A stretch of 64,000 nt of DNA, taken from NCBI RefSeq assembly GCF_001020205.1, contig NZ_CP011663.1, positions 1,178,001 to 1,242,000 on the forward strand, in the 5' to 3' direction. The stretch is from Clostridium sporogenes. Lineage in GTDB: Bacteria; Bacillota; Clostridia; Clostridiales; Clostridiaceae. Positions 9,213 through 17,858 of the stretch are shown piece after piece (the first letter of the stretch is position 1; each line of letters opens with the position of its first letter). The translations under genes and the position numbers were made by a program. The notes beneath the pieces were generated by a model that was not told the DNA's origin, made no database searches, and saw only the letters and a program-made list of their open reading frames with translations.

Positions 9213-9536
9213 ATTGATGAGAAGAGTACTTTTTAATAGAGTTTAAAGCGAGCAGGGTTGGTGTAAGCCTGTAACTAGTTAAAAGGGAAGAGAGTCTCGG
9301 AGAAGCTTACTAAGAAAGGTATATTAAAAATAATAATTATGTATTCCATAAGTAAGCCGTTAACTGCGTTAAAGTTTTAAGAGGACTTAATAGTATCAAC
9401 ATATTATAGTTAATATAATTAGAAGTATAATTTAAAAAGAATGCCTCACAATTATATTAAAGATATTTGTATTATTGGGTCAACTAGAGTGGTACCGCGG
9501 ATAATCCGTCTCTGTTTTTACAGAGGCGGTTTTTTA
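9213..9536 (+). ncRNA. T-box leader (arginine type) upstream of argS
   Basis: The leader senses uncharged tRNA and opens a terminator. The conserved T-box AGAGTGGTACCGCGG is at 9486-9500. The terminator stem is CCGTCTCTG (9506-9514) with CAGAGGCGG (9521-9529), followed by six Ts. Stem I carries AGCGAGCAGGGTTGGTG. Aligned with the serine T-box at 59.7 kb in this window, the specifier triplet is AGA (9291-9293), an arginine codon, in agreement with the downstream gene. About 185 bases separate the terminator from argS. Confidence 0.95.
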
Positions 9537-9722
9537 TATGCAATCATTAAAAAATATATATGTCAGAACACTAACTAATAATTATAATTTAAGAAAATAT
9601 TCTATAGATTAGAGTAAATAATTATATAAAAGCTTAAAAATATTATTAAATGAAAAACTAATTTTAAATATTAAAACCTTATAATAAAACTTAAATATAA
9701 AAACTTGGAGGTAGATGAAATC

Positions 9723-11414
9723 ATGGATTACAAAAATATAGTAGCTGAAAGAATAAAAGAAAATACAGAATTAGAAATTGATGTAATAGAAAAACTTATA
9801 GAGATTCCACCAAAGAAAGAAATGGGAGATTATGCTTTCCCATGCTTCCAATTAGCTAAGACTTTTAGAAAGGCTCCAAATTTAATAGCAGAGGAATTAA
9901 AAGAAAAAATAAATAAAGAAGGTTTTGAAAAGGTAGTAACTGTAGGACCTTACTTAAATTTCTTTGTAGATAAAACTATACTCATAAAAGATGTATTAGA
10001 AAAAGTTTTAAATGAAAAAGAAAAATATGGTTCTTCTAAAGTAGGAGAAGGAAAGAATGTAGTAGTTGAATATTCATCACCAAACATTGCAAAACCATTC
10101 CATATAGGACATTTATTTACTACAGCTATAGGTAATGCACTATATAAAATATTATCCTTTGAAGGTTATAATTGTATAGGAATTAACCATCTAGGAGACT
10201 GGGGAACACAATTTGGTAAACTTATATCTGCATATAGAAGATGGGTAGATGAAGAAGCACTAGAAAAGGATGCTATAGGAGAACTTTTAAGAATATATGT
10301 TAAATTCCATGAAGAAGCAGAAAAAGACCCTGAACTTGAAAAAGAAGCTAGATTAAACTTTAAAAACTTAGAAGATGGTTCAGAGGAAGAAACTGAATTA
10401 TGGAATAGATTTAAAGATCTAAGTTTAAAAGAATTCAACAAAGTTTATGACATGTTAGGAATAAAATTTGATTCTCTTGCAGGAGAAAGTTTCTATAGTG
10501 ATAAAATGGATGCAGTAGTTCAAGAAATAGATGATAAGGGATTATTAGTAGATAGTAATGGAGCAAAGGTAGTTATGCTTGATGAATACAATATACCACC
10601 TTGTATGATTAAAAAATCTGACGGTGCAACTATCTATGCTACTCGTGACTTAGCAGCTGCTATATATAGAAAGAAAACTTATGATTTCCACAAGTGTATA
10701 TATGTAGTTGGAACTCCTCAAGCATTACATTTTAAACAAGTATTTACTACTTTAAAACTTATGGGACATGATTGGGCAGATGATTGTAAACATGTAGGTT
10801 TTGGTCTTGTTAAATTAGCAAATAAAAAGCTATCTACAAGAAATGGAGATGTTGTATTCTTAGAAGACTTATTAAATCAGTCTGTTGAAGAAACATTAAA
10901 AATTATAAATGAGAAAAATCCTAATTTGAAAAACAAAGAAGAGACAGCTAAAAAACTTGGTATAGGTGCAGTTGTGTTCACATACCTAAAAAATAATAGA
11001 GAAAGAGATATTGTATTTGACTGGAAGGAAATACTATCCTTTGATGGAGAAACAGGTCCTTATGTAGAATATAGCTATGCAAGAGGAAAAAGCGTATTAA
11101 GAAAGGCCGGAGAATTAACTGGAGAAGTAGATTATTCTAAATTATCATCTAAAGAAGAGTTTGAATTAGCGAAACTTCTTGGAGGCTTTAATGATGCCAT
11201 AATGAACGCTATAAATAAATTAGAACCATCTATGGTAACTAGATACGTAATTGAAGTAGCAAAAGCTTTCAATAAATTTTATAATGCTCATGGTATATTA
11301 AATGCAGAAGATAATGATGTAAAATTAGCAAGAGTAAAACTTGTAGAAGCTACTTGTCAAGTAATAAAAAATGCTCTTAACCTATTAGGCATAGACGTAG
11401 TTGAAGAAATGTAA
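9723..11414 (+). CDS. argS: Arginyl-tRNA synthetase
   Basis: Class I synthetase that charges tRNA-Arg. The 563-residue protein has the N-terminal Arg-tRNA recognition domain and the HIGH-type motif as SSPNIAKPFHIGHL. A KLSTRNGD block replaces KMSKS, as is usual for ArgRS. The C-terminal anticodon-binding domain ends in NLLGIDVVEEM. The start is the ATG at 9723: GGAGG at 9707-9711 is at a good distance. An upstream in-frame TTG at 9705 would overlap that site and is rejected. Expression is controlled by the T-box leader. Confidence 0.97.
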   Translation: MDYKNIVAERIKENTELEIDVIEKLIEIPPKKEMGDYAFPCFQLAKTFRKAPNLIAEELKEKINKEGFEKVVTVGPYLNFFVDKTILIKDVLEKVLNEKEKYGSSKVGEGKNVVVEYSSPNIAKPFHIGHLFTTAIGNALYKILSFEGYNCIGINHLGDWGTQFGKLISAYRRWVDEEALEKDAIGELLRIYVKFHEEAEKDPELEKEARLNFKNLEDGSEEETELWNRFKDLSLKEFNKVYDMLGIKFDSLAGESFYSDKMDAVVQEIDDKGLLVDSNGAKVVMLDEYNIPPCMIKKSDGATIYATRDLAAAIYRKKTYDFHKCIYVVGTPQALHFKQVFTTLKLMGHDWADDCKHVGFGLVKLANKKLSTRNGDVVFLEDLLNQSVEETLKIINEKNPNLKNKEETAKKLGIGAVVFTYLKNNRERDIVFDWKEILSFDGETGPYVEYSYARGKSVLRKAGELTGEVDYSKLSSKEEFELAKLLGGFNDAIMNAINKLEPSMVTRYVIEVAKAFNKFYNAHGILNAEDNDVKLARVKLVEATCQVIKNALNLLGIDVVEEM

Positions 11415-11441
11415 AAATAAAGTATATGATTTTATTCATTG

Positions 11442-11734
11442 AAAAGGGTGTCTTAAAAATAGAACGGATTTAATTTTAACACCGCAAAGATAAAAAATAC
11501 ACTTATAAATGAATTCATTTTGCTAAGAAGTTCTAAATCTTACTACATTAAAAATTTTCTACCCGATAGAGGCGCCTTACTTGGCTTAACTACCGACTAC
11601 TCACTTCCGTGAGGAATTACGTAAATTTTTAATTGGGTAATATTAAGAACTACTAAAGCTCATTTATATATTTATTACGTATATTTTTTATCTTTGCTAC
11701 ATTAAAATTAGATTTGTTTCTAAGACATCCTTTT
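11442..11734. repeat. Palindromic repeat element, copy A (about 290 bp)
   Basis: Two arms of about 115-120 bases are imperfect reverse complements. The termini are GGGTGTCTTA at the left and TAAGACATCC at the right. Both arms carry TTTAATTTTAA, AAAGATAAAAAATA and ATTAAAAATTT blocks in the same order. The centre is GC-richer and includes CTCACTTCCGTGAG. There is no reading frame. Copy B at 25.4 kb is the same element in inverted orientation, and copy C at 51.5 kb keeps only the ends. The structure fits a MITE-like non-autonomous element or a long structured RNA. It directly follows argS and could also end that transcript. Confidence 0.75.
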
Positions 11735-11764
11735 TAATTTAGCTAATATAATTGGATATACAAA

Positions 11765-11798
11765 ATTGCCTTATTTATTAAATAATAAATAAGGCATT
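11765..11798 (+). terminator. Hairpin downstream of argS/copy A
   Basis: Sixteen-bp arms (11765-11780, 11783-11798) with a two-base loop. It is a perfect stem with no long T-run. Confidence 0.5.
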
Positions 11799-11874
11799 CC
11801 AAGTAACTTTAAGATAGATGATAAATTATAGAATATATTTTTATCCCATAACTACCTGATCTAATACTCCTATC

Positions 11875-12085
11875 TTGTTAAAGTTAAGAGTAAAGATCGG
11901 CTATGTCCCTGGATGACCATTTTCTCCTAAAAGATAACGACTTCTAAGGATTAAAACTCCTAAGAATTCTGTTAATAAGCTTTAGAAGGAGTAGAAACTC
12001 TATGTGAAGCCAAGAACTCTGTTTATAATTCAGATGTAAATGACCATGACAAGGGGGCTAGAATACCTTGTAAACTATATATTGG
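11875..12085 (+). other. Unexplained GC-richer structured segment before the aminotransferase gene
   Basis: This segment stands out from its AT-rich surroundings by blocks such as GGCTATGTCCCTGGATGACC, AAGGAGTAGAAACTC and GTGAAGCCAAGAACTCTG. It has short internal inverted repeats, for example ACAAGG with CCTTGT at 12049-12075. It has stops in all frames and no ribosome binding site for an internal gene. A segment of similar texture lies at 49.2-49.35 kb. I do not recognise a known RNA class; a remnant or conserved intergenic RNA is possible. Confidence 0.4.
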
Positions 12086-12101
12086 GGAAAGGAAGATGTA
12101 A

Positions 12102-13232
12102 ATGAAAATTAAAACTTTTAAAGTAGAGCAGTGGATGAATAAATATGAAAATGATGCAATATATAATTTGGCAGAAACTTGTATAGATTCATTAACATTG
12201 AAAGAATTATTAAATTTAGGTGGAAAGAATTTTGAGGAGTATATGATAAGTCTAGGGGATATTCGTATGACATACAGCCATATCTATGGATCACCTAAGC
12301 TTTTAAAAGGAATAGCTTCTCTTTTTCAGAATGTGAAGACAGAACAAATTATACCAACCCATGGAGCTATCGGTGCTAATCACCAAGTGCTTATAACTAT
12401 TTTAGAGCCAGGAGATAGCATGGTATCTGTGGCCCCTACATATCAGCAACATTATTCTATTCCAGAGTCTATGGGTACAAAGGTTAATATTCTTAAACTT
12501 TTACCTGAAAATAATTTTTTACCAGACTTACAAGAGCTAAAGAAAATGGTGAATTCAAATACAAAGCTTATCACAATTAATAATCCTAATAACCCATCAG
12601 GATCTTTAATTCCTGTAGAGCTACTTAAACAAATCGTTGATATTGCAAAGAGTGTGGATGCTTATGTGCTTAGTGACGAGGTCTATAGAGGTATTACTGA
12701 GGATGGAAGTTATATGCCTTCAATTGTAGATCTTTATGAAAAAGGCATTAGTGTAGGAAGCATGTCAAAGACATTTTCTCTTGCAGGACTACGCCTTGGA
12801 TGGATTGTTTCAAAAGATGAGAAAATAATTAATTTGTGCAGGGAGAGAAGAGATTATGACACTATAAGTTGTGGTGTGTTGGATGATATTTTTGCTGCTT
12901 TGGCTTTGGAAAATAAGGATGCAATTTTAGAGAGAAACCGCAAAATCGTTATGAAAAATAGAGCTTTACTTGATCAGTGGGTGAGCTCAGAACCACGAGT
13001 ATCATATGTAAAGCCGGTTGCTGGTAATACAGCATTAATTTATTATAATCTGGACATGCATTCCTATGAATTTTGTGAAAAGCTTTTAAAGGAGACAGGA
13101 GTATTTTATACTCCAGGAGAATGTTTTGACTTAGATTATTGTTTCCGTATTGGTTATGCTTTTGACTCTAAAACCTTAATGGAAGGTTTAGAGAAAACTA
13201 GTGAATTCATATTTAATCTTCCAAGAAGATAA
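12102..13232 (+). CDS. PLP-dependent aminotransferase, class I/II
   Basis: A 376-residue fold-type I enzyme. The pyridoxal-phosphate lysine lies in SMSKTFSLAGLRLGW, and NNPNNPSG and SDEVYRG are the usual cofactor-contact blocks. The amino donor and acceptor cannot be named; similar proteins are annotated aspartate/tyrosine-type or capreomycidine synthase-like aminotransferases. The gene uses CGT, CGC and CGA arginine codons several times, while its neighbours use almost only AGA. Together with the GC-richer upstream segment this hints at acquisition from another genome. GGGGAAAGGAAG precedes the ATG. Confidence 0.85.
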   Translation: MKIKTFKVEQWMNKYENDAIYNLAETCIDSLTLKELLNLGGKNFEEYMISLGDIRMTYSHIYGSPKLLKGIASLFQNVKTEQIIPTHGAIGANHQVLITILEPGDSMVSVAPTYQQHYSIPESMGTKVNILKLLPENNFLPDLQELKKMVNSNTKLITINNPNNPSGSLIPVELLKQIVDIAKSVDAYVLSDEVYRGITEDGSYMPSIVDLYEKGISVGSMSKTFSLAGLRLGWIVSKDEKIINLCRERRDYDTISCGVLDDIFAALALENKDAILERNRKIVMKNRALLDQWVSSEPRVSYVKPVAGNTALIYYNLDMHSYEFCEKLLKETGVFYTPGECFDLDYCFRIGYAFDSKTLMEGLEKTSEFIFNLPRR

Positions 13233-13531
13233 TAGGAAGAAAAAATCAACAAAAAAAATTTACAAGTGAACTATTGTTACTTTAAATAATATCATTTGGT
13301 AAGCTGTATCCATATTTCAAAGGATTGAAATAAATTATACTTTAAGTAATAAAAATATTAAGTAGTGGATATTTTCATAGATAATTCTCTGGGAGAAAGT
13401 TTTGTACCTATATAATTTTAAATATATAATATGTAGCAAATATATGTTATTATTAAACTATAATGATTAATTATAGAATTTTCACAAAATTATTTTCATA
13501 TGTAAATATATGATTTATGGAGGGGATTAAT

Positions 13532-13912
13532 ATGGTTTCTGATATTATGAATACACATGTTATTGTTCTTAATCCTAAGGATAGTATAAAAAAGGCATTA
13601 AATCTTATGAATGAAAACAATATAAATGGAGCCCCTGTAGCTAATGAAGAGGGGAATTTAATAGGAATGATAGTAAAGGCTGATATTTATAGATTTTTGA
13701 TGGAAGAGGGACATTATGATACTTGTCCTGTAGAGTGGGTTATGACTAAAGAAGTTTTTACTGCCTCAGATGAGGAGGATGTTATATCTATAGCTAAGAA
13801 AATTTTAGATAAAGATATAATAGCAATGCCAATAGTAGATTCTTCAAAAAAACTTTTAGGAATAGTATCCATTGAGGATATATTAAAAAGTTTAATATAT
13901 AAATTAAAGTAA
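13532..13912 (+). CDS. Two-CBS-domain protein
   Basis: A 126-residue protein made of two CBS motifs: VSDIMNTHVIVLNPKDSIKKAL...GMIVKADIYRFL, then VEWVMTKEVFTASDEEDVISIA...GIVSIEDILKSL. Such stand-alone CBS pairs usually bind adenine nucleotides and act as sensors; the partner is unknown. The start is the ATG at 13532, since GGAGGGG lies just before it. The in-frame ATG at 13517 sits upstream of that site. It is monocistronic and ends at a shared terminator. Confidence 0.85.
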   Translation: MVSDIMNTHVIVLNPKDSIKKALNLMNENNINGAPVANEEGNLIGMIVKADIYRFLMEEGHYDTCPVEWVMTKEVFTASDEEDVISIAKKILDKDIIAMPIVDSSKKLLGIVSIEDILKSLIYKLK

Positions 13913-13986
13913 ATAAAGGGTCAGTTATAACATACTAAAATAAATATTCTTATAAATATAATGAACGTTTAAATAATTAAAGAAAG

Positions 13987-14030
13987 AAAAGCTATGAATT
14001 TAGAAATTATATTCTAAATTCATAGCTTTT
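13987..14030. terminator. Bidirectional hairpin terminator
   Basis: Perfect 19-bp arms (13987-14005, 14012-14030) with A-rich and T-rich flanks. It sits between the CBS gene (+) and the Feo genes (-). Confidence 0.85.
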
Positions 14031-14089
14031 AAATTTAAAAATTAAACTTGTATTTTATAAAGTTTAATGCATAGGTATTCTTATTTATC

Positions 14090-14254
14090 TTAAACTTTGT
14101 TTTTATTCATTTGTTCTTTTTCTTTTTTACTGCTACAAGAACAACCTGTTGGACACGATGAACAATCACATTGTCCAGAGGTTTTCTTTTTAATATTTTT
14201 AGCTAGTATATATATGGCTAAAAGTATTATAACTATAGCTATAATTATTTCCAT
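14090..14254 (-). CDS. FeoB-associated Cys-rich small membrane protein
   Basis: A 54-residue protein with an N-terminal membrane helix (MEIIIAIVIILLAIYILA), then KNIKKK and a cysteine cluster CDCSSCPTGCSC, ending in a charged tail. This layout is that of the small FeoB-associated Cys-rich proteins found next to feoB in Firmicutes. They are thought to help ferrous iron uptake, perhaps by binding iron on the inner face. It lies 25 bases downstream of feoB on the same strand, with AAGAAGGTGA as ribosome binding site. A plus-strand open frame over the same bases is a shadow. Confidence 0.85.
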   Translation of the reverse strand: MEIIIAIVIILLAIYILAKNIKKKTSGQCDCSSCPTGCSCSSKKEKEQMNKNKV

Positions 14255-14279
14255 GGTATTTAATCACCTTCTTTTTAAA

Positions 14280-16043
14280 TTATATGATTAAAGCACCTAC
14301 GTTGTATATTAAGAAAGATATAATCCATGCTAATATAATCTGATAAGTAACAGAAAATAAAGCCATTTTAGAGCCATATTCTTTTCTCATAGTAGCTACT
14401 ACAGATACACAAGGAGTATATAATAAAACAAAAACTAAGAAAGAATAAGCAGATAATGGACTAAAATGATTTAAAAGAGTAACTTTTAAATCTCCACCAT
14501 ATATAACGCCCATAGTTCCAACAATAACTTCTTTAGCCATAAGACCTGTTAACAAGGAGACAGAAGTTTGCCATCCTGAAAAACCTAATGGTTTAAAGAT
14601 AGGTGATAAAACTCTACCTAGGGAGGCTAAAAAGCTTTCATTTATGTCTACCATTCCAGAAAAATTAAAATTAGAAAGTAACCAAACAATAACTGAAATT
14701 GAGAATATTATAGTTCCAGCTTTTTTCAAAAATCCTTTACCCTTATCCCATGTATGAAGCATTAAATTTTTAAATTCAGGCATTTTATATTCAGGAAGTT
14801 CTATTATAAAAGGTTCTTCATCTTTTTTAAATAAAGTGTTTTTGAATAGAAGTCCTATTATAAATGCTAATAGTATTCCCAAAATATATAAAGAAAAAAC
14901 TATAGAAGTTTCATGGCCTGAAAAAAATACAGAAGCAAATAGAGCATAAACAGGCAATCTAGCATTACAGGACATTAAAGGAACCAATAATGCGGTAAGT
15001 TTTCTATCTCTTTCACTTTCTAAGGTTCTAGCAGACATTATTCCAGGTACAGAACAACCAAAACCAACTACCATAGGTATAAAAGCTTTACCGGAAAGTC
15101 CCATTTTTCTCATTAGCTTGTCCATTATAAAGGCTGCCCTTGCCATATAGCCACTATCTTCTAAAAAGGATATACCCAAAAACAAAGTAAGGATTACAGG
15201 TAAAAATACTATTACAGAGCCAACCCCAGCTACTATACCATCTAATAATAAAGATTTAAACCAAGGAGCTGTGCTTGCTAATAAAGTACCTAGGTAAGGT
15301 ATTAAACTATCATTTAATAAGCCATCTATATAGTCCGCTAAAGGTGTACCTACCCAGTTAAAGGTGAACTTAAATATAATATATAATATTCCTAAAAATA
15401 AGGGATAGGCAAGTACTGGATTAAGGACTATTTTATCAATTTTATCCGTATTAGAAATAGTCTTTTTTTCTTCTAAAGTAACTGCTTTTTCGAAAATATT
15501 ACCAATGAATTTATAAGCATCTCTTTCACTTTCAAAATTATAATCATTGTTATCTTTGTAACTTAAAAAAGTTTTATTTTCTAAAGTTTCTATTAGTTTA
15601 TCAATTCCTATACCCTTTGAGGCTATTATAGGAATAACTTTAACATTAAGTTCTTTAGATAAAATATCATAATTTATTTTTATGCCTTTATTTTCCGCTA
15701 CATCTATCATGTTAAGTACTAAAATAATAGGTTTATTAAATTGTTTTAGTTGAGTAGTTAAGTATAGATTTCTATCCAAATTTGAAGCATCTACAATATC
15801 AATTATTACGTCAACATTTCCATTGATGAGAAAATTCTTAGATACTTTTTCCTCATTAGAAAAGGTATCCATGGCATATATGCCAGGTAAATCCACAATT
15901 TTAATAGAATCATTAACAAAACCTTCCTTTTTTTCTACTGTTACACCCGCCCAGTTTCCAACATATTGATTAGAGCCGGTAAGTTGATTAAAAAGGGAGG
16001 TTTTACCTACATTAGGATTACCAAGTAATGCGGTTGTTATCAT
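14280..16043 (-). CDS. feoB: Ferrous iron transport protein B
   Basis: A 587-residue membrane GTPase-transporter for Fe2+. The N-terminal G domain shows G1 GNPNVGKTSLFNQL, G3 DLPGIYAM and G4 LNMID. The membrane part contains the conserved Gate segments MVVGFGCSVPGIMSARTL, SCNARLPVYALF and LYTPCVSVVATM. It is shorter than the roughly 700 residues of many FeoB proteins, with a compact GDI region. It lies 14 bases after feoA and before the Cys-rich gene; the operon is preceded by a Fur-like site. GGAGGG lies just before the ATG. Confidence 0.95.
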   Translation of the reverse strand: MITTALLGNPNVGKTSLFNQLTGSNQYVGNWAGVTVEKKEGFVNDSIKIVDLPGIYAMDTFSNEEKVSKNFLINGNVDVIIDIVDASNLDRNLYLTTQLKQFNKPIILVLNMIDVAENKGIKINYDILSKELNVKVIPIIASKGIGIDKLIETLENKTFLSYKDNNDYNFESERDAYKFIGNIFEKAVTLEEKKTISNTDKIDKIVLNPVLAYPLFLGILYIIFKFTFNWVGTPLADYIDGLLNDSLIPYLGTLLASTAPWFKSLLLDGIVAGVGSVIVFLPVILTLFLGISFLEDSGYMARAAFIMDKLMRKMGLSGKAFIPMVVGFGCSVPGIMSARTLESERDRKLTALLVPLMSCNARLPVYALFASVFFSGHETSIVFSLYILGILLAFIIGLLFKNTLFKKDEEPFIIELPEYKMPEFKNLMLHTWDKGKGFLKKAGTIIFSISVIVWLLSNFNFSGMVDINESFLASLGRVLSPIFKPLGFSGWQTSVSLLTGLMAKEVIVGTMGVIYGGDLKVTLLNHFSPLSAYSFLVFVLLYTPCVSVVATMRKEYGSKMALFSVTYQIILAWIISFLIYNVGALII

Positions 16044-16057
16044 ATTTGCCCTCCAGT

Positions 16058-16279
16058 CTATTTATCTACAGATATAAATTTAGCATCTTTTTTTCTTATA
16101 GCTAAATCAAATCCTCTTAAATTTATTAGTATGGGGTCTCCTAATGGAGCCCTTTTTTTTAAGGATATTTCTGTGCCTTCGATACAGCCTAATGCCATTA
16201 GTCTTTTAACTAATTTTTCGTTGCCAGAAATACTAGAAATCTTAGCAGTTTGGCCAGGTAATAATTCACAGATACTCAT
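16058..16279 (-). CDS. feoA: Ferrous iron transport protein A
   Basis: A 73-residue SH3-like FeoA protein: LLPGQTAKISSI, RLMALGCIEGTEISLKKRAPLGDPI and IRKKDAKFISV match the family from end to end. It is a cytoplasmic accessory protein for FeoB. The start is the ATG at 16279, with AAGGAG eight bases upstream; a GTG at 16288 overlaps that site and is rejected. First gene of the feoA-feoB-Cys-rich operon. Confidence 0.93.
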   Translation of the reverse strand: MSICELLPGQTAKISSISGNEKLVKRLMALGCIEGTEISLKKRAPLGDPILINLRGFDLAIRKKDAKFISVDK

Positions 16280-16295
16280 AATATTCACTCCTTGT

Positions 16296-16310
16296 TGAAA
16301 ATAGTTATCA
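16296..16310 (-). promoter_or_regulatory. Fur box upstream of feoA
   Basis: On the minus strand this reads TGATAACTATTTTCA, matching 13 of 15 positions of the 7-1-7 Fur consensus TGATAATNATTATCA. It lies 17 bases before the feoA start, next to TATAAA/TATTAT -10-like sequences. Iron-dependent repression of feo by Fur is well established in other bacteria. Confidence 0.65.
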
Positions 16311-16604
16311 ATATTTATAATAATATTTTAGCATCAAGAATAATGAAAGTCAATTTAATTTATAACAATAATATTAGGTTTTGAGTAGAATAAATATTGG
16401 AGATTTATAGGGAAAATATTAAATTATAATATGAAAATAAAATTTATATTGATTTTTATAAAAACTGAAAATTCTGTAAAAAACAACAGATAGATGTTTG
16501 GTTTTATTAAATGATATAATGATTATATAATATGTTTAATATAATTTTAATTATTTAAGCTGTATGCTAAAGTTTAAGGGGCTAAATTATAGAGGTGAAA
16601 TAAG

Positions 16605-17000
16605 TTGAGAAAAAAACAAAATATATACAAAAGCAGTGAATATATTTATATAAAAGACGATGAAAAGAGAAAAGCTAAAAGAAAAGAATGCAATATATAT
16701 ATATACTATCCTAGAGTAAATAATAAAAGTATATATGAGAATTATGGTGAAGATTTAGCCAAAATGGAAGTTGTAGATATATCTAAATTTGGAGTTAAAT
16801 TAAAAACTAAAATAGAGCTAAAGGAAGATGATTTTATAAACTTTTCTTTAAGATTATCAGAAAAACCTTCCTTTTGGTGTATGGCTATAGTAAGAAGAAT
16901 AGAAACCTATGAAGGTTATTTTATAGTAGGATGTGAGTTTTTATCTTTAACATTAGAACAAATGAGAGATATAGAAAAATATGTACTGTATATCAAGTAA
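16605..17000 (+). CDS. PilZ-domain protein
   Basis: A 131-residue PilZ protein. The c-di-GMP-binding motifs are both visible: RKAKR (RxxxR) near residue 22 and DISKFG (DxSxxG) near residue 63. So it probably binds cyclic di-GMP. No effector domain is fused, and the partner is unknown. It starts with TTG; AGAGGTGA lies at a suitable distance. It is followed after 15 bases by the HAD phosphatase gene and may be co-transcribed with it. Confidence 0.85.
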   Translation: MRKKQNIYKSSEYIYIKDDEKRKAKRKECNIYIYYPRVNNKSIYENYGEDLAKMEVVDISKFGVKLKTKIELKEDDFINFSLRLSEKPSFWCMAIVRRIETYEGYFIVGCEFLSLTLEQMRDIEKYVLYIK

Positions 17001-17015
17001 TTAAGGAGGTTTATT

Positions 17016-17741
17016 ATGAACATTGCAGCATTTTTTGATATTGATGGAACTTTATACAGAGAAGGACTTATAACAGAGGTTTTTAAAAAATTAGTAAAAT
17101 ATGAGGTTATAGAGGCAGAAAGATGGTATAACGAAGTAAGACCAGAATATATTAAATGGGATAAAAGACAGGGTAATTATGATAATTATCTCTTAAAAAT
17201 GGCAGATATATATATAGAAGCTATTAAAGGATTGCATAAATCCCAAGTAGAGTTTATTGCAAAGAAAGTAGTAGAACAAAAAGGAGATAGAGTATATACC
17301 TTTACTAGAGATAGTATTAAATGGCATAAAGAGCAAGGACATAAAATAATAACCATATCAGGAAGCCCCTACGAACTAGTAAGGGAAATGGCATCTAAGT
17401 ATGGATTTGATGATTTTAGAGGAGCTCAATATGTACTTAATAAAGAAAGTATTTATACAGGGGATGTTATTCCTATGTGGGATAGTGATAGTAAGAGAAA
17501 GGCTATAAATGAATTAGTAGAAAAATATGATATAGATTTAAAGAAAAGTTATGCTTATGGGGATACTTCTGGAGATTTTTCTATGTTTAAGATGGTGGAA
17601 AACCCTATTTGTGTCAATCCTACAAAGGAATTAATTCAAAAGGTAGTAGAGGATGAAAATGTAAAAGAAAAGACGAAAATAATAGTAGAAAGAAAAGATA
17701 TGGTATATAAATTAACACCAGAATCTATTAATTTATGGTAA
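17016..17741 (+). CDS. HAD-IB family phosphatase
   Basis: A 241-residue HAD-superfamily hydrolase of subfamily IB (SerB-like). Motif I is FFDIDGTLY, motif II is TISGSPYELV, and motif III/IV is YAYGDTSGDFSMFKMV. Family members dephosphorylate phosphoserine or other small phosphate esters. Because serA and an aminotransferase of the serine pathway are in this window, a phosphoserine phosphatase role is possible but unproven; it is not in that operon. AAGGAGG precedes the ATG. Confidence 0.85.
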   Translation: MNIAAFFDIDGTLYREGLITEVFKKLVKYEVIEAERWYNEVRPEYIKWDKRQGNYDNYLLKMADIYIEAIKGLHKSQVEFIAKKVVEQKGDRVYTFTRDSIKWHKEQGHKIITISGSPYELVREMASKYGFDDFRGAQYVLNKESIYTGDVIPMWDSDSKRKAINELVEKYDIDLKKSYAYGDTSGDFSMFKMVENPICVNPTKELIQKVVEDENVKEKTKIIVERKDMVYKLTPESINLW

Positions 17742-17816
17742 TAAAGAATAGTTAACTTGACAAATAAATTTTTAATTTTTTGAAGTAAAAATATATAAAC
17801 AGTTTTATATATTTGG

Positions 17817-17858
17817 AGGGATTAGTTAATTTTAAAATTGACTAATCTCTATTTTTTT
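17817..17858 (+). terminator. Terminator after the HAD phosphatase gene
   Basis: Seventeen-bp stem (17817-17833 with 17834-17850) followed by a run of six Ts. Confidence 0.85.

Noticed and set aside
11442..11734. Complete insertion sequence or IStron
   Set aside because: No transposase or TnpB frame, no group I intron core; only palindromic arms are present.
14097..14291. 64-residue plus-strand open frame
   Set aside because: It lacks a ribosome binding site and lies opposite the Cys-rich Feo gene, which has one and fits its operon.
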